Assembly: GCA_048268845.1 (NCBI GenBank)
Contig: JBLWUQ010000008.1
Coordinates: 1-64,000, forward strand
DNA from: Muriiphilus sp048268845
Lineage (GTDB): Bacteria > Pseudomonadota > Alphaproteobacteria > Rhodobacterales > Rhodobacteraceae
Reading direction: 5' to 3'
DNA: 64,000 nt
Shown: positions 44,027-52,048 of the stretch, one piece after another
Position numbering within the stretch: the first letter of the stretch is position 1
Layout: each line of letters starts with the position of its first letter
Made by a program: the position numbers and the translations under genes
Notes under the pieces: model-generated
Database searches by the model: none
Seen by the model: the letters and a program-made list of their open reading frames with translations, nothing else
Told to the model about the DNA's origin: nothing

Positions 44027-44075
44027 ACTTCTTTCTGGCCAAAATACCTCGGGGGTCCGGGGGCAGCGCCCCCGG
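44027..44075 (+). repeat. Dispersed intergenic repeat, GAAATACC type, copy 3, inside the GTA cluster
   Basis: ACTTCTTTCTGGCC, then AAAATACCTCGGGGG and the hairpin CCGGGGGC (44057-44064), loop AGC, GCCCCCGG (44068-44075). It is closely similar to the copy at 3245-3294 and sits between g11 and g12, the only sizeable gap in the tail half of the operon. Confidence 0.8.
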
Positions 44076-44083
44076 CCCTGCCC

Positions 44084-44746
44084 TCACCCAAACCGCCGCC
44101 CGCGCGCGATCATGCGCCCGACCTGGGCCGCGACCTGGCCTTGCGAGCGGCGAAAGCCTTCGACGTCCGGGGTGGTCACGTTCATCACCACGTTGACGCC
44201 GCGCCCGGCCTCGGCGCGCACGCCGAGGCGCCCGTCGGCGCCGCGCGAAAGCGGCATGATCGCCTCCGGCCCGGCCTCGCCCATCAGCCCGGTGCCGCCG
44301 CGCATCGGAAATGTGGTCGGCGCACTGACCACGCCGCCCCGCGCGAAGGGCATCACCCGTCCTTGCGCGAAGGCGCCGCCGTTTGCATAGGGCAGAAAGG
44401 CGTTCATCACGCCGCCCACCGCCTCGGCCAGCAGCCCGCCGATATGGTCGGTGACGGGCTCGAGGGCGGCGTTGTAGACGGTGTTCACCATCGACTGCCC
44501 GACCGTGCGCAGCGCATCCGTCAGCGATTTCGAATCGAACACCAGCCCGTCGATGGCGCGCTTCAGCCCCCGGCTGAGGCCGCCCGACAAGGCGCTCACA
44601 TCGGTGCCCAGCACGTCGATCGTGGCACCCATCCGGTCAAGCTCGTGGCTGAACGCCGCCACCATCGCGCCGGCGCCCGCCAGCGAGCCTTCAAGCGCCG
44701 CGATCTGGTCGTCAAAGCCGTCTATTCCGTCGAGATCCGCCATCAT
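44084..44746 (-). CDS. g11: GTA tape measure protein (gp11)
   Basis: A 220-aa short tape measure protein that sets the short GTA tail length. The N-terminal half is helical (DDQIAALEGSLAGAGAMVAAFSHELDRMG), and the Gly-rich middle FLPYANGGAFAQGRVMPFARGGVVSAPTTFPM with GLMGEAGPEAIMPLSRG is a standard phage tape-measure signature. Start at 44746 has a GGAGTAGG site; a second ATG follows directly. Confidence 0.92.
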   Translation of the reverse strand: MMADLDGIDGFDDQIAALEGSLAGAGAMVAAFSHELDRMGATIDVLGTDVSALSGGLSRGLKRAIDGLVFDSKSLTDALRTVGQSMVNTVYNAALEPVTDHIGGLLAEAVGGVMNAFLPYANGGAFAQGRVMPFARGGVVSAPTTFPMRGGTGLMGEAGPEAIMPLSRGADGRLGVRAEAGRGVNVVMNVTTPDVEGFRRSQGQVAAQVGRMIARGRRFG

Positions 44747-44748
44747 TC

Positions 44749-44952
44749 CTACTCCGTTTCCTGTTCCGACCCGAGGTCGGGAAATGCCCGCGCCAACTCG
44801 TCCAGCCGGGCCCGGCCCAGCGGCGGTTCACCGCCGTCACGCCCCAGCATCAGCATCAGTTCGGCGGGCGTCAGCGCCCAGAACTCGCGCGGGGTCAGGC
44901 GCAGCCCGGTCAGCCCCGCGCGCATCAGGCCGGGCCAGTCGAGCGCACTCAT
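44749..44952 (-). CDS. g10.1: GTA tail assembly chaperone (g10.1, TIGR02216-like)
   Basis: A 67-aa protein, MSALDWPGLMRAGLTGLRLTPREFWALTPAELMLMLG, typical of the Rhodobacterales GTA-specific phage tail assembly chaperone (RcGTA g10.1). In tailed phages such small proteins between tube and tape measure genes guide tape-measure folding. ATGA-type overlap with g10; two bases from g11. Confidence 0.88.
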   Translation of the reverse strand: MSALDWPGLMRAGLTGLRLTPREFWALTPAELMLMLGRDGGEPPLGRARLDELARAFPDLGSEQETE

Positions 44953-45263
44953 CCCGGCAGTGCGAAGGCACGGGCAAGCAACTGCCCCGCCGCCTGCGCC
45001 GCCGCGACCGGCCCGCCCGCGATCTCGGCGCTGGTGAGGTCGCGTGCGTTGCCCTGCCAGCCGCCGCCGCGCAGGCCGGCGACGATCAGGGCCAGCACGT
45101 CGCGGCTGGAAAAACCCCCGGTCTCGAACCGTGCGACCAGATCGACCAGCGTCGTCGTGCCCAGCGCCTCCTCAAGCTCCGCCAGTGCGCCAAGCGTCAG
45201 CTTCATCACCCGCGTCTCGCCGTCGATCACCAGCGCCACTTCGCCTGTCCAGGGGTTCGCCAT
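44949..45263 (-). CDS. g10: GTA tail assembly chaperone family protein (gp10)
   Basis: A 104-aa protein of the GTA_gp10/Phage_TAC family: MANPWTGEVALVIDGETRVMKLTLGALAELEEALG followed by a helical C-terminal part. It is probably a chaperone of tail assembly. Start at 45263 is one base from the g9 stop; the frame continues upstream into the g9 gene but the family N-terminus fixes this ATG. Confidence 0.9.
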   Translation of the reverse strand: MANPWTGEVALVIDGETRVMKLTLGALAELEEALGTTTLVDLVARFETGGFSSRDVLALIVAGLRGGGWQGNARDLTSAEIAGGPVAAAQAAGQLLARAFALPG

Positions 45264-45264
45264 C

Positions 45265-45678
45265 TCAGAGCGCCGTGAACGAAAGCGCACCCGCCGAGGC
45301 CATCGACAGCTCATAGGTCGCTTCGCCGTTATGGCTGCCGGCGTATTCGATCGAGGTCAGCATGAACGGGCCTTCGATGATGCCGAAATCGGGCACGATG
45401 ACCTGGAAATCCGGCACTTCGCCGTCAAAGAAGATCTGGCGCGCGCGCTCGTCGGTGCCGGCGTCGCGAAACACGCCCGAGCCCGAGATCGCGGCGGATT
45501 TCACCCCCGCGCCGCCCAGCAGTTCGCGCCAGCCGCCCGCGCTTTCCAGCGAGGTCACATCGACGCTTTCGGCGTTGAAGCTGATCCGCGTGGCGCGCAG
45601 CCCCGCGATGGTGGTGAAGGTGCCCGCATTGTCCATGTCGAGCTTGATGAGAAGGTCCTTGCCGTTCTGGGCAACCAT
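45265..45678 (-). CDS. g9: GTA major tail tube protein (gp9, TP901-1 family)
   Basis: A 137-aa beta-rich tail tube protein: MVAQNGKDLLIKLDMDNAGTFTTIAGLRATRISFNAESVD is the classic TP901-1/RcGTA g9 start. It stacks in rings between the terminator and distal tail. It has its own ACGGAG site, 23 bp behind g8. Confidence 0.93.
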   Translation of the reverse strand: MVAQNGKDLLIKLDMDNAGTFTTIAGLRATRISFNAESVDVTSLESAGGWRELLGGAGVKSAAISGSGVFRDAGTDERARQIFFDGEVPDFQVIVPDFGIIEGPFMLTSIEYAGSHNGEATYELSMASAGALSFTAL

Positions 45679-45701
45679 GTCCGTATCTCCGTTTGGAAGG
45701 G

Positions 45702-46112
45702 TCAGATGTCTTGCACGCGGGCGCGGAATTTCAGGTCGATCCGCCGCACATCGGCATCCTGAACCCGGCGCGCGCGGGCACGGTGAAAGTTGAGGTAGAC
45801 CAGCGCGCCGCGATCCAGCGTCAGCGCCGCGTCAACCAGTGCGTCGGAAACCGCCGTGGCGACCGCCTTGGCGGTGGAAAACCCGGCCGCGTCGGTGACG
45901 ACGCTGACGGTGATCTCATGCAGCGCGCCGTGGCCGGTCAGGTCAGAGGCATCGCGCACGTCCTCGGGGCCGAGCGAGACATAGGTGCCCGCCACGATCC
46001 CCGGCGGCACCGCGTCGTAGATCGCAGCGCCGACCAGCGCGGTGACGCCCGGATCGGCCACCAGGTGCTGATACACCGCCTGTTGCAGCGCGGTGGAAAC
46101 GCCATAGCTCAT
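45702..46112 (-). CDS. g8: GTA tail terminator protein (gp8, DUF3168)
   Basis: A 136-aa DUF3168 protein (MSYGVSTALQQAVYQHLVADPGVTALVG...). It caps the tail tube at the head side in the RcGTA structure. Start at 46112 overlaps the g7 stop (ATGA). Confidence 0.92.
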   Translation of the reverse strand: MSYGVSTALQQAVYQHLVADPGVTALVGAAIYDAVPPGIVAGTYVSLGPEDVRDASDLTGHGALHEITVSVVTDAAGFSTAKAVATAVSDALVDAALTLDRGALVYLNFHRARARRVQDADVRRIDLKFRARVQDI

Positions 46113-46447
46113 TTCGACACCTCCTCTTGCGCAAAACAGGTCAGGAAGCGCGCCTCGGGGTCGGCCTCGGTCACCGCGAGGATGCGGAAGATCCGGGAGC
46201 CGGCGCGAAACCGCTGTTCCGGGCCGGGGCGCGAGGGCGCGCCTTCGGGCGCGGCGCGCACCGTGATCCGGTAGGGGATCTGGGCCACCGTCATCAACTC
46301 GGCGGCGCGCTCGCGCCCGGTGCCGGGTTTGACCTCGGCCCAGAGCGTGCCCAGCACGACCCAGGTGGTGGTGAAGCCACCGGCGCCGTCGGCCACCCTC
46401 TCGGGCGCTTCCAGCACCAGCCTGCGCGACAGGACCGGGCGCCTCAC
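46109..46447 (-). CDS. g7: GTA stopper / head completion protein (gp7)
   Basis: A 112-aa head-tail joining protein: LSRRLVLEAPERVADGAGGFTTTWVVLGTLWAEVKPGTGRER and a beta-rich remainder, typical of Phage_H_T_join. It starts with GTG at 46447, overlapping the g6 stop (GTGA). It seals the portal after packaging. Confidence 0.9.
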   Translation of the reverse strand: MRRPVLSRRLVLEAPERVADGAGGFTTTWVVLGTLWAEVKPGTGRERAAELMTVAQIPYRITVRAAPEGAPSRPGPEQRFRAGSRIFRILAVTEADPEARFLTCFAQEEVSK

Positions 46448-47034
46448 AGCGCACCCCCGCCGAACAGGCGCAGGTTGCGCCAGGGCTGGAGCAGCGCCAT
46501 GACCGCTGGCGGCGTGTCACCAGACCCGGCACCGCGCGCCTCGTAATACTGCGCCGCCAGCATCAGCATGGCGTGGCGCAGATCGGCGGGCACGTCGGCC
46601 CAGGCGGGGCCGAAACCGGCGGTGAAGCCGATCACCGCACGCCCGCCCATCGGTATCGGCGGCAGGTAGAACCCCGTCGCCGCCAGTTTCGGGCGGTGCT
46701 GATCCGCGATCAGGCGGTAGCGCGTGGCGGCGACGACTTCCTCGCCGCCCAGCCGGTCGAAGATCGACAGCCCGGTGATGGCCGCGACCGGCGCCACCGG
46801 CAGGATCTGGCTGGCAAGATCGCGCCAGGCGGTCACGCTCCAGCCGTAATCACGCGCGATCAGCGCCTTGCCGGTGCGGGCTTCGATCGTGGCCATCGCG
46901 GCGCGCAGGTGGGCCTCGAGTACCGCGTCCTGCACCCCGTCATCGGCAAACCCGGTGCCCAGCCGCAGATGGTCCTTGAACTGGGCGACCGGCAGGGCCG
47001 AGGCGGGCACCGAGGTCTGCTCGACTAACATCAT
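46444..47034 (-). CDS. g6: GTA head-tail adaptor protein (gp6)
   Basis: A 196-aa connector protein, MMLVEQTSVPASALPVAQFKDHLRLGTGF with following helices, matching the gp6-like family that binds under the portal ring. Start at 47034 has a GGAGAAG site; a second ATG follows. A 158-bp gap with a strong hairpin separates it from the capsid gene. Confidence 0.9.
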   Translation of the reverse strand: MMLVEQTSVPASALPVAQFKDHLRLGTGFADDGVQDAVLEAHLRAAMATIEARTGKALIARDYGWSVTAWRDLASQILPVAPVAAITGLSIFDRLGGEEVVAATRYRLIADQHRPKLAATGFYLPPIPMGGRAVIGFTAGFGPAWADVPADLRHAMLMLAAQYYEARGAGSGDTPPAVMALLQPWRNLRLFGGGAL

Positions 47035-47078
47035 GTGACTTCTCCGAAAATCGGCCCCCCGCATCCGCGAAAATGGCA

Positions 47079-47149
47079 TGGGCGCGCGCTGTCCCGTCGC
47101 TCGGACGGAGGGAAAGCAGCTAGGCACGGGACATGTCCGCGCGCGCCCA
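47079..47149 (-). other. Strong imperfect hairpin between GTA capsid gene g5 and g6
   Basis: TGGGCGCGCGCTGTCCCGT (47079-47097) and the sequence at 47126-47149 (ACGGGACA, then TGTCC, then GCGCGCGCCCA) pair almost fully with one 5-nt bulge. There is no T-run on either strand, so it is not a standard terminator. It may stabilise the capsid mRNA 3' end, or dampen transcription into g6. Confidence 0.6.
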
Positions 47150-47192
47150 CTGACCGCGCCGCCCAAATCGGACGGCGCGGATCCGGGTCGGA

Positions 47193-48383
47193 TCAGGCGG
47201 CCGAGAGCTTCAGCAGCTTGATCGCGGCGAAATCGCTGACATCGCCGCCGACACGCTTGGAGGCGTAGAACAGCACATGCGGCTTGGCCGAGAACGGATC
47301 GCGCAGGATGCGGGTGTCGGGACGTTCGGCGATGGTATAGCCGGCGGCGAAATCACCGAACGCGATCGGGGTGGCGTCCGAGGCGATGTCCGGCATGTCC
47401 TCGAGGATCAGCACCGGATAGCCCACCAGCCGCGCCGGCTGATCGACGCTGAGGCCGTCGGACCACAGGAACCGCCCATCGGCGTCCTTCATCTTGCGCA
47501 CCGAACCGGCGGTTTTCGAGTTCATCACGAAGCTGGCGCCTGCGCGGTATTCGGCATCGAGGCCATAGACCAGATCGAACACCGCATCCGCCGGGCTGAC
47601 CGGGTCGAAATCGCCCGGCGTGCCGGTGGCGATGTAGCCCAGGCTGCCCCAGACCCAGGCATCGTTGTCGACGCTCGGGTGGGTCAGAAAGCCGGTCGGC
47701 TTGTCATTGCCGTTGCCAGCCACGAAGGCCGCCGCTTCGGCGCGGGCAAACTTGTCGGCGATGCGCTCGGCCAGCCAGCGCTCGATGTCGAAGGCGGCAT
47801 CGTCCAGCAACCGCTGCGAGGCTTTCGGCAGCGCCGAGAGTTCATGCAGCGGGATGGTGATGCGGTCGATGGTGGGCGTCGCGGTCTCGACCGAGGGATC
47901 GGTCTCGGTGGCCCAGCCGGAGCCGAGGTCGCCGTGGTCGATCAACACGTCATAGGCGGTCGATTCGACGTTCACCACGTTGGCGATGGCGCGCAGCGAG
48001 GCGTTCGAGCGCAACACGCTCTGGATCGTCGCGGCGGTCTCGGGGTCGACCAGATAGCCGCCGTCACCGGCGACGTTGGTCGCCATGCCCTTGGCCTCGA
48101 TGACAAGGCCACGCAGCCCGTCATCATCGCCCGAGCGCAGATAGGCCTCGAACGCCTTCTGGTGCGGTGCTGCGTGATCGGCGGCGGCGGCAAGCGCCGG
48201 GCGCGCGTTCATGGTCTGGGTATGGGATTTGCGGTCCAGCATCGTCAGTCGCTCTTTCTGTTGGTCAAGTCGGGTTTCAATGTCGTCATGGAACTGTCTG
48301 ATATCGCTCATGAAGCCTGCGATGGCGGTTTTCACCTCGTCGGCCGGGGACACGCCCTGAGCATGGGTCTCGGTCTTGCTCAT
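47193..48383 (-). CDS. g5: GTA major capsid protein (gp5, HK97 fold)
   Basis: A 396-aa HK97-family capsid protein. The N-terminal about 120 residues are helical and charged (DDIETRLDQQKERLTMLDRK) as in the cleaved delta domain, then PHQKAFEAYLRSGDD and GGYLVDPETAATI mark the mature capsid; NGNDKPTGFL is the E-loop/A-domain region seen throughout the family. Start at 48383 follows AGGATGG and overlaps the g4 stop by 4 bases. Upstream in-frame codons belong to g4 read in another frame. Confidence 0.94.
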   Translation of the reverse strand: MSKTETHAQGVSPADEVKTAIAGFMSDIRQFHDDIETRLDQQKERLTMLDRKSHTQTMNARPALAAAADHAAPHQKAFEAYLRSGDDDGLRGLVIEAKGMATNVAGDGGYLVDPETAATIQSVLRSNASLRAIANVVNVESTAYDVLIDHGDLGSGWATETDPSVETATPTIDRITIPLHELSALPKASQRLLDDAAFDIERWLAERIADKFARAEAAAFVAGNGNDKPTGFLTHPSVDNDAWVWGSLGYIATGTPGDFDPVSPADAVFDLVYGLDAEYRAGASFVMNSKTAGSVRKMKDADGRFLWSDGLSVDQPARLVGYPVLILEDMPDIASDATPIAFGDFAAGYTIAERPDTRILRDPFSAKPHVLFYASKRVGGDVSDFAAIKLLKLSAA

Positions 48384-48979
48384 TGATCCATCCTGTTCTT
48401 GCGGGTCAGATCGCCGGCCCGCATTTGCGGGGCCAGCATACGGCGCGCCTCTTGGATCGAAGCGGCCAGCTCGCGCAGGGCCTGATCCTCGGGCGTGTCG
48501 CCCTTGGTCCCGACCCGCGCACCGGGCAGCATCGGGAAGGTGACAAGCGACACTTCCCAAAGCTCCAGTTCGTGCAAGAGCCGCTGGCCCTTGTCGTTCT
48601 TGGTCGCCCGGATCGTGCGGTAGCCGATCGACAGCCCGTCGATGGCACCCGCCGCGATCAGGGCGGCGGCCTCGCGGCCCCTGGCGACATCGGCGAGGAT
48701 GCGGCCCTTGACGTGGAGGCCGCGCGCGTCCTCGCGCACATCGTCCCAGACGCCGATGGGCTGGGCCGGGTCGTGCTGCCAGAGCATCCTGACCTGCCCG
48801 CCCTTCGCGGCCAGCGCGGTGAGGCTGGCGCCGTAAGCGCCGGGCTGCACCACGTCGCCGCCCCGGTCGGGGGTGCCGAAATGGCTGGCATAGCCCTCGA
48901 TGGTCAGGCCGTCGGTGGTCGCGCGGGTTTCGCCCAGCGCGACGAACTTGTGTTCAAGATCAAGCTGTTGATGGGTCAT
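48380..48979 (-). CDS. g4: GTA prohead protease (gp4, HK97 family)
   Basis: A 199-aa serine protease of the HK97 prohead family (U35). It matures the capsid. IEGYASHFGTPDRGGD near 27-42, catalytic His 69 in LWQHD and catalytic Ser 117 in DGLSIGYRT are visible, along with ELWEVSLVTFPM. Start at 48979 has GAGAGG; it lies eight bases behind g3, which leaves no space for the g3.5 gene known from RcGTA. Confidence 0.93.
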   Translation of the reverse strand: MTHQQLDLEHKFVALGETRATTDGLTIEGYASHFGTPDRGGDVVQPGAYGASLTALAAKGGQVRMLWQHDPAQPIGVWDDVREDARGLHVKGRILADVARGREAAALIAAGAIDGLSIGYRTIRATKNDKGQRLLHELELWEVSLVTFPMLPGARVGTKGDTPEDQALRELAASIQEARRMLAPQMRAGDLTRKNRMDQ

Positions 48980-48987
48980 GTTGCCTC

Positions 48988-50166
48988 TCATTCGTCTTCC
49001 GCCAGTTTCGGCAGGCCCAGCAGCGCGCGTTTCTCGGCGTCGGTCAGGAAATCGGCCTCGGCGACGCGTTTCCATTGCTGGTCGCGCTCGCTGGCCAGCG
49101 CGGGCACCTGATCGAGGTCGGGTTTCAGCACCAGATCGTCGCCCGCAAAGCCCGACAGCCAATGCCCGACGGCAGCCGTGACCCTGGCCACGAAGGGCAG
49201 CACGGTCAGGCGGTAGAAGGCGCGGTTGGCCTCCTGATAATTCGCGTAAGTGGCCTCGCCGGTGATGCCGATCAGCATCGGCGGCACCCCGAAGGCGGTG
49301 GCAATCTCGCGCGCGGCGGCCTCCTTGGTCTTCTGGAACTCCATGTCCGAGGGCGAGAACCCCATCGGCTTCCAGTCAAGCCCGCCTTCCAGCAGCATGG
49401 GTCGTCCGGCATTGCGCGCACCGACGTGGTGCGCCTCCATCTCGTTCAGCAGCCGGTCATACTGGTCGGGGGTCAGCGTGCCCTGACCGTCAGAGCCGTG
49501 ATAGATGATCGCCCCCGAGGGCCGCGCCGCGTTGTCGAGCAGCGCCTTGGACCAGGCTGATGCCGAATTGTGCACATCGAGCGCGCTGGCGGCGGCCTGC
49601 ATCGGTGACAGCCCGTAATGGTCGTCCTGCGGGTGGAACTGGCGGATGTGGCAGATCGGGGAAGCACCCTCACCCAGCGTGAAGCGGTGCTTGCGGCTGC
49701 CCACGGTGTAGTCATAGGCAACCGGCCAGCCGTCGGGGCCGGGGATCAGGCTCATCCGGTCCGAGCGCAGGACGTGCAGCTCGCTTGGCACTTCGCCCGG
49801 CGCCCCGACCGCCTCGAGATAGCCGTTGCCGGTCAGCAGAAGCTGGCCATAGAGCGCCTCGAACAGCTCGGCGCGGCCCTGTGCCTGGTTCGGGCGGGTG
49901 ATGAGGCCCAGCATCGGGTGGGTGTCATAGCGGCGCTCGGCGTCCTGCAGCACCAGGGGAAGTGCTGCGGCGGCCTCGGCGATCAGCTTGACGGCACGAA
50001 AGCCGACCGGGTTGCCGGCAAAGCCGGTGCGAATGAGGCTCGCGGTGTCGCGCGGGCTCCAGGCCACGCGGCCGGTGCCGCGATAGGCGATCACCGGCCC
50101 GGTCGCCGAGGCCTTGACCTCGTCGGGTGCTGCCTCGGCCCGCTTGAGAAAGTCGAACACCGCCAT
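48988..50166 (-). CDS. g3: GTA portal protein (gp3)
   Basis: A 392-aa portal protein (HK97/phage portal family). AGNPVGFRAVKLIAEAAAALPLVL, LLLTGNGYLEAVG, and GVPPMLIGITGEATYANYQEANRAFYRLTVLPF are typical portal stretches. Start at 50166 has AAAGGAGA. A 158-bp gap with two hairpins separates it from g2, so a separate promoter or processing site is possible. Confidence 0.94.
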   Translation of the reverse strand: MAVFDFLKRAEAAPDEVKASATGPVIAYRGTGRVAWSPRDTASLIRTGFAGNPVGFRAVKLIAEAAAALPLVLQDAERRYDTHPMLGLITRPNQAQGRAELFEALYGQLLLTGNGYLEAVGAPGEVPSELHVLRSDRMSLIPGPDGWPVAYDYTVGSRKHRFTLGEGASPICHIRQFHPQDDHYGLSPMQAAASALDVHNSASAWSKALLDNAARPSGAIIYHGSDGQGTLTPDQYDRLLNEMEAHHVGARNAGRPMLLEGGLDWKPMGFSPSDMEFQKTKEAAAREIATAFGVPPMLIGITGEATYANYQEANRAFYRLTVLPFVARVTAAVGHWLSGFAGDDLVLKPDLDQVPALASERDQQWKRVAEADFLTDAEKRALLGLPKLAEDE

Positions 50167-50217
50167 GCTGTGCGTCTCCTTTATGCTTCGCCCTGCATCG
50201 GGCAATCCTCCCCCGAC

Positions 50218-50330
50218 CGCCCGCGCAAGTCATTGCGGGCGTTCAGGAAATCTGGTTGTCGGTGAAACCCTGCCGGGCGTTGATCCGATGTTTGGCACTC
50301 TGCCAGACAGGGTTAAAGAAGTGTTTAACC
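50218..50330 (-). other. Two small hairpins in the g2-g3 gap
   Basis: CGCCCGC (50218-50224) pairs with GCGGGCG (50235-50241), and GGTTAAA (50311-50317) pairs with TTTAACC (50324-50330). The second overlaps the g2 stop codon and contains TTAA-N8-TTAA, close to but not the TTAA-N7-TTAA consensus of the GTA regulator CtrA. Neither has a T-run. Confidence 0.45.
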
Positions 50331-51671
50331 CAGCGTTCGCAGGGTCGGGTTCATCACCTTCAGGGCCGGTTCGATCATCAGATCGGTCAGCGCCCAGACC
50401 AGCGCATCCACCCGGTCGGGGCTGCCGGCTCCCTGATAGCCCATGGTCGACATGCGGCACATCTGGTCCTCGAGATCGCCCAGGCCCCGCAGGTGCGCCA
50501 CGCGGCCCTGTTCGTAGAGCGCCGCGACCGGCTCGGCGCGCACCGTCTTGCCACGGGTGGCGCGAACGGCGCGAAACGGCACCAGCGGGTCGATCTGGCG
50601 CAGGACGGTCTCGACCAGATCGCCGCCCTGGTTGACCTCGGCCACCACCCGGTCGGCATTGTGGCGCGCCGCCGCCGCCAGCGCCGCATGCGCCCAGTCG
50701 GTCGGCTTGGCGGCGGAGACGCTGGCATCCTCAAGCACCACGGCGCGCCAGTCCTTCGGCGGGCCATTGGTAACCGCACCGACCACGACGATGCCGCATT
50801 CGTCCGATCCGGCATGGCCGGTGACGGGCGGATCGACCGCGACAACGATTCGGCTGAAGGCGGGCGGCGTGTCGCAGCGCCCGGCTTCGAGCGCGGCGGA
50901 GGACCACAGCGCGCCCTCGACATCATCGAGCAGCACGCCGTCCAGTTCCTGCCGCCCCTGACGGGTGCCGCCGTAGCGGGCGTAGACCTCATCGAGGAAG
51001 CTTTTCGCCAGATAGGCCCGATTCGCCAGCGTCGGCGCGTGGGTGCTGACCGTGGTGGGATTGGAGAGAATCGCCTTGAGCACGCCGACATTGCGCGGCG
51101 TGGTCGTCACCACCTGTCTTGGATGCTCGCCCAGCCGCAGGCAGAATTGCAGCATGTCCCAGGCCGCCTCGGCGCGTTTCCACTTGGCCAGTTCATCGAC
51201 CCAGGCCGCGTCGAATTGCGGCCCGCGCAGGCTTTCCGGCTCATGCGCCGAGAACGCCTGCGCCACCGCGCCGTTGGGCCAGACCAGACGGCGGCGGGTG
51301 GCCTCCCAGACCGGGCGCCGGTCAGGCGGCGAGACGGCGAGGATGCCGCTCTCGCCGAACACCATCACCTCGCGCACCTGATCGAGCGTCTCGCCGACCA
51401 GCGCGACGCGGGCCGAGCGGCCGGGCGCGCCGGGGGTCGCCCCCTCGACCTCGGCGCGCACCCATTCGGCGCCGGCGCGGGTTTTCCCCGCGCCGCGCCC
51501 GCCCAGAATGACCCATGTGCGCCAGTCGCCCTCGGGCGGCAACTGGTGCGGCAAGGCCCAGAAATCGAACAGATAGGGCAGCGATCGCAACGCGTTGTCA
51601 CTCAGCCCCGACAGGAACCTCGCCTGTGTCCCGGGCGTCGCTGAGGCAAGCCAGCCGGAGTTCAATTTCAT
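50325..51671 (-). CDS. g2: GTA large terminase (gp2)
   Basis: A 448-aa packaging ATPase/nuclease. Walker A GGRGAGKT is at 57-64 after LPYLFDFWALPHQLPPEGDWRTWVIL, the Walker B region includes FDAAWVDELAKWK, and the nuclease half begins at IVVAVDPPVTG with acid residues later (AEVNQGGD). Start at 51671 gives the length before Walker A that I recall for the family. A longer start at 51737 has an AAGGAAAGG sequence upstream. Either start lies inside g1, so g1 and g2 overlap by 74 or 140 bp. In GTAs this enzyme packages random host DNA. Confidence 0.93.
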   Translation of the reverse strand: MKLNSGWLASATPGTQARFLSGLSDNALRSLPYLFDFWALPHQLPPEGDWRTWVILGGRGAGKTRAGAEWVRAEVEGATPGAPGRSARVALVGETLDQVREVMVFGESGILAVSPPDRRPVWEATRRRLVWPNGAVAQAFSAHEPESLRGPQFDAAWVDELAKWKRAEAAWDMLQFCLRLGEHPRQVVTTTPRNVGVLKAILSNPTTVSTHAPTLANRAYLAKSFLDEVYARYGGTRQGRQELDGVLLDDVEGALWSSAALEAGRCDTPPAFSRIVVAVDPPVTGHAGSDECGIVVVGAVTNGPPKDWRAVVLEDASVSAAKPTDWAHAALAAAARHNADRVVAEVNQGGDLVETVLRQIDPLVPFRAVRATRGKTVRAEPVAALYEQGRVAHLRGLGDLEDQMCRMSTMGYQGAGSPDRVDALVWALTDLMIEPALKVMNPTLRTLG

Positions 51672-51948
51672 CCCGCGCGCGGGCGAGGTCGAGCTCGATC
51701 CCCGCAGCGGGACTACCGTATTTGCGTTCGAGGTCATGGAGTGTCTGCCTTTCCTTGAGAACCGCCAGCACCGCCTTGTTGAGGTCGGGTAAAGCCTTCT
51801 GCGCGCCCATCAGCGCCTCGAGATGTTCGTGCTTGAGCGCCTCGGCGAGTGCGTCGAGCACATCGACAAGGCGCTGAAACGTATTCATCGCGGCCGCGAG
51901 AAACGTGTCCCCTGCGGCCTCCTTCCCGTTGGTCTTCTCGTTGGTCAT
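51598..51948 (-). CDS. g1: GTA small terminase (gp1)
   Basis: A 116-aa helical protein (TFLAAAMNTFQRLVDVLDALAEALKHEHLEALMGAQKALPDLNKAVLAVLKERQTLHDLERKYG), the RcGTA g1 family, shown in RcGTA to be a small terminase lacking cos/pac specificity. Start at 51948 is chosen; the same frame is open back to an ATG at 52029 that has TAGGAG just two bases before it and would run through the terminator hairpin. First gene of the GTA operon. Confidence 0.85.
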   Translation of the reverse strand: MTNEKTNGKEAAGDTFLAAAMNTFQRLVDVLDALAEALKHEHLEALMGAQKALPDLNKAVLAVLKERQTLHDLERKYGSPAAGIELDLARARDEIELRLACLSDARDTGEVPVGAE

Positions 51949-51987
51949 TGCCAGCGTTTGCCTTTCTTGCCTGCTCCCCCGAGCAAC

Positions 51988-52025
51988 AAAAAAAACCGGC
52001 CCCGGGGTTGTGACCCGGGCCGGTT
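51988..52025 (-). terminator. Intrinsic terminator between the GTA promoter and g1
   Basis: Read on the minus strand, AACCGGCCCGGG (52025-52014) pairs with CCCGGGGCCGGTT (one bulged base) and is followed by eight T (51995-51988). The T-run exists only in the minus direction, so the terminator faces g1. No gene lies upstream on this strand whose transcript it could end. It therefore stops the GTA leader transcript unless it is overridden. Confidence 0.85.
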
Positions 52026-52048
52026 GCATGTCTCCTAGCTTGGCAAGA

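Noticed and set aside
50311..50330. TTAA-N8-TTAA as a true CtrA box
   Set aside because: The spacing is one base longer than the known TTAA-N7-TTAA consensus and the site overlaps the g2 stop codon. It is kept only as a weak finding.
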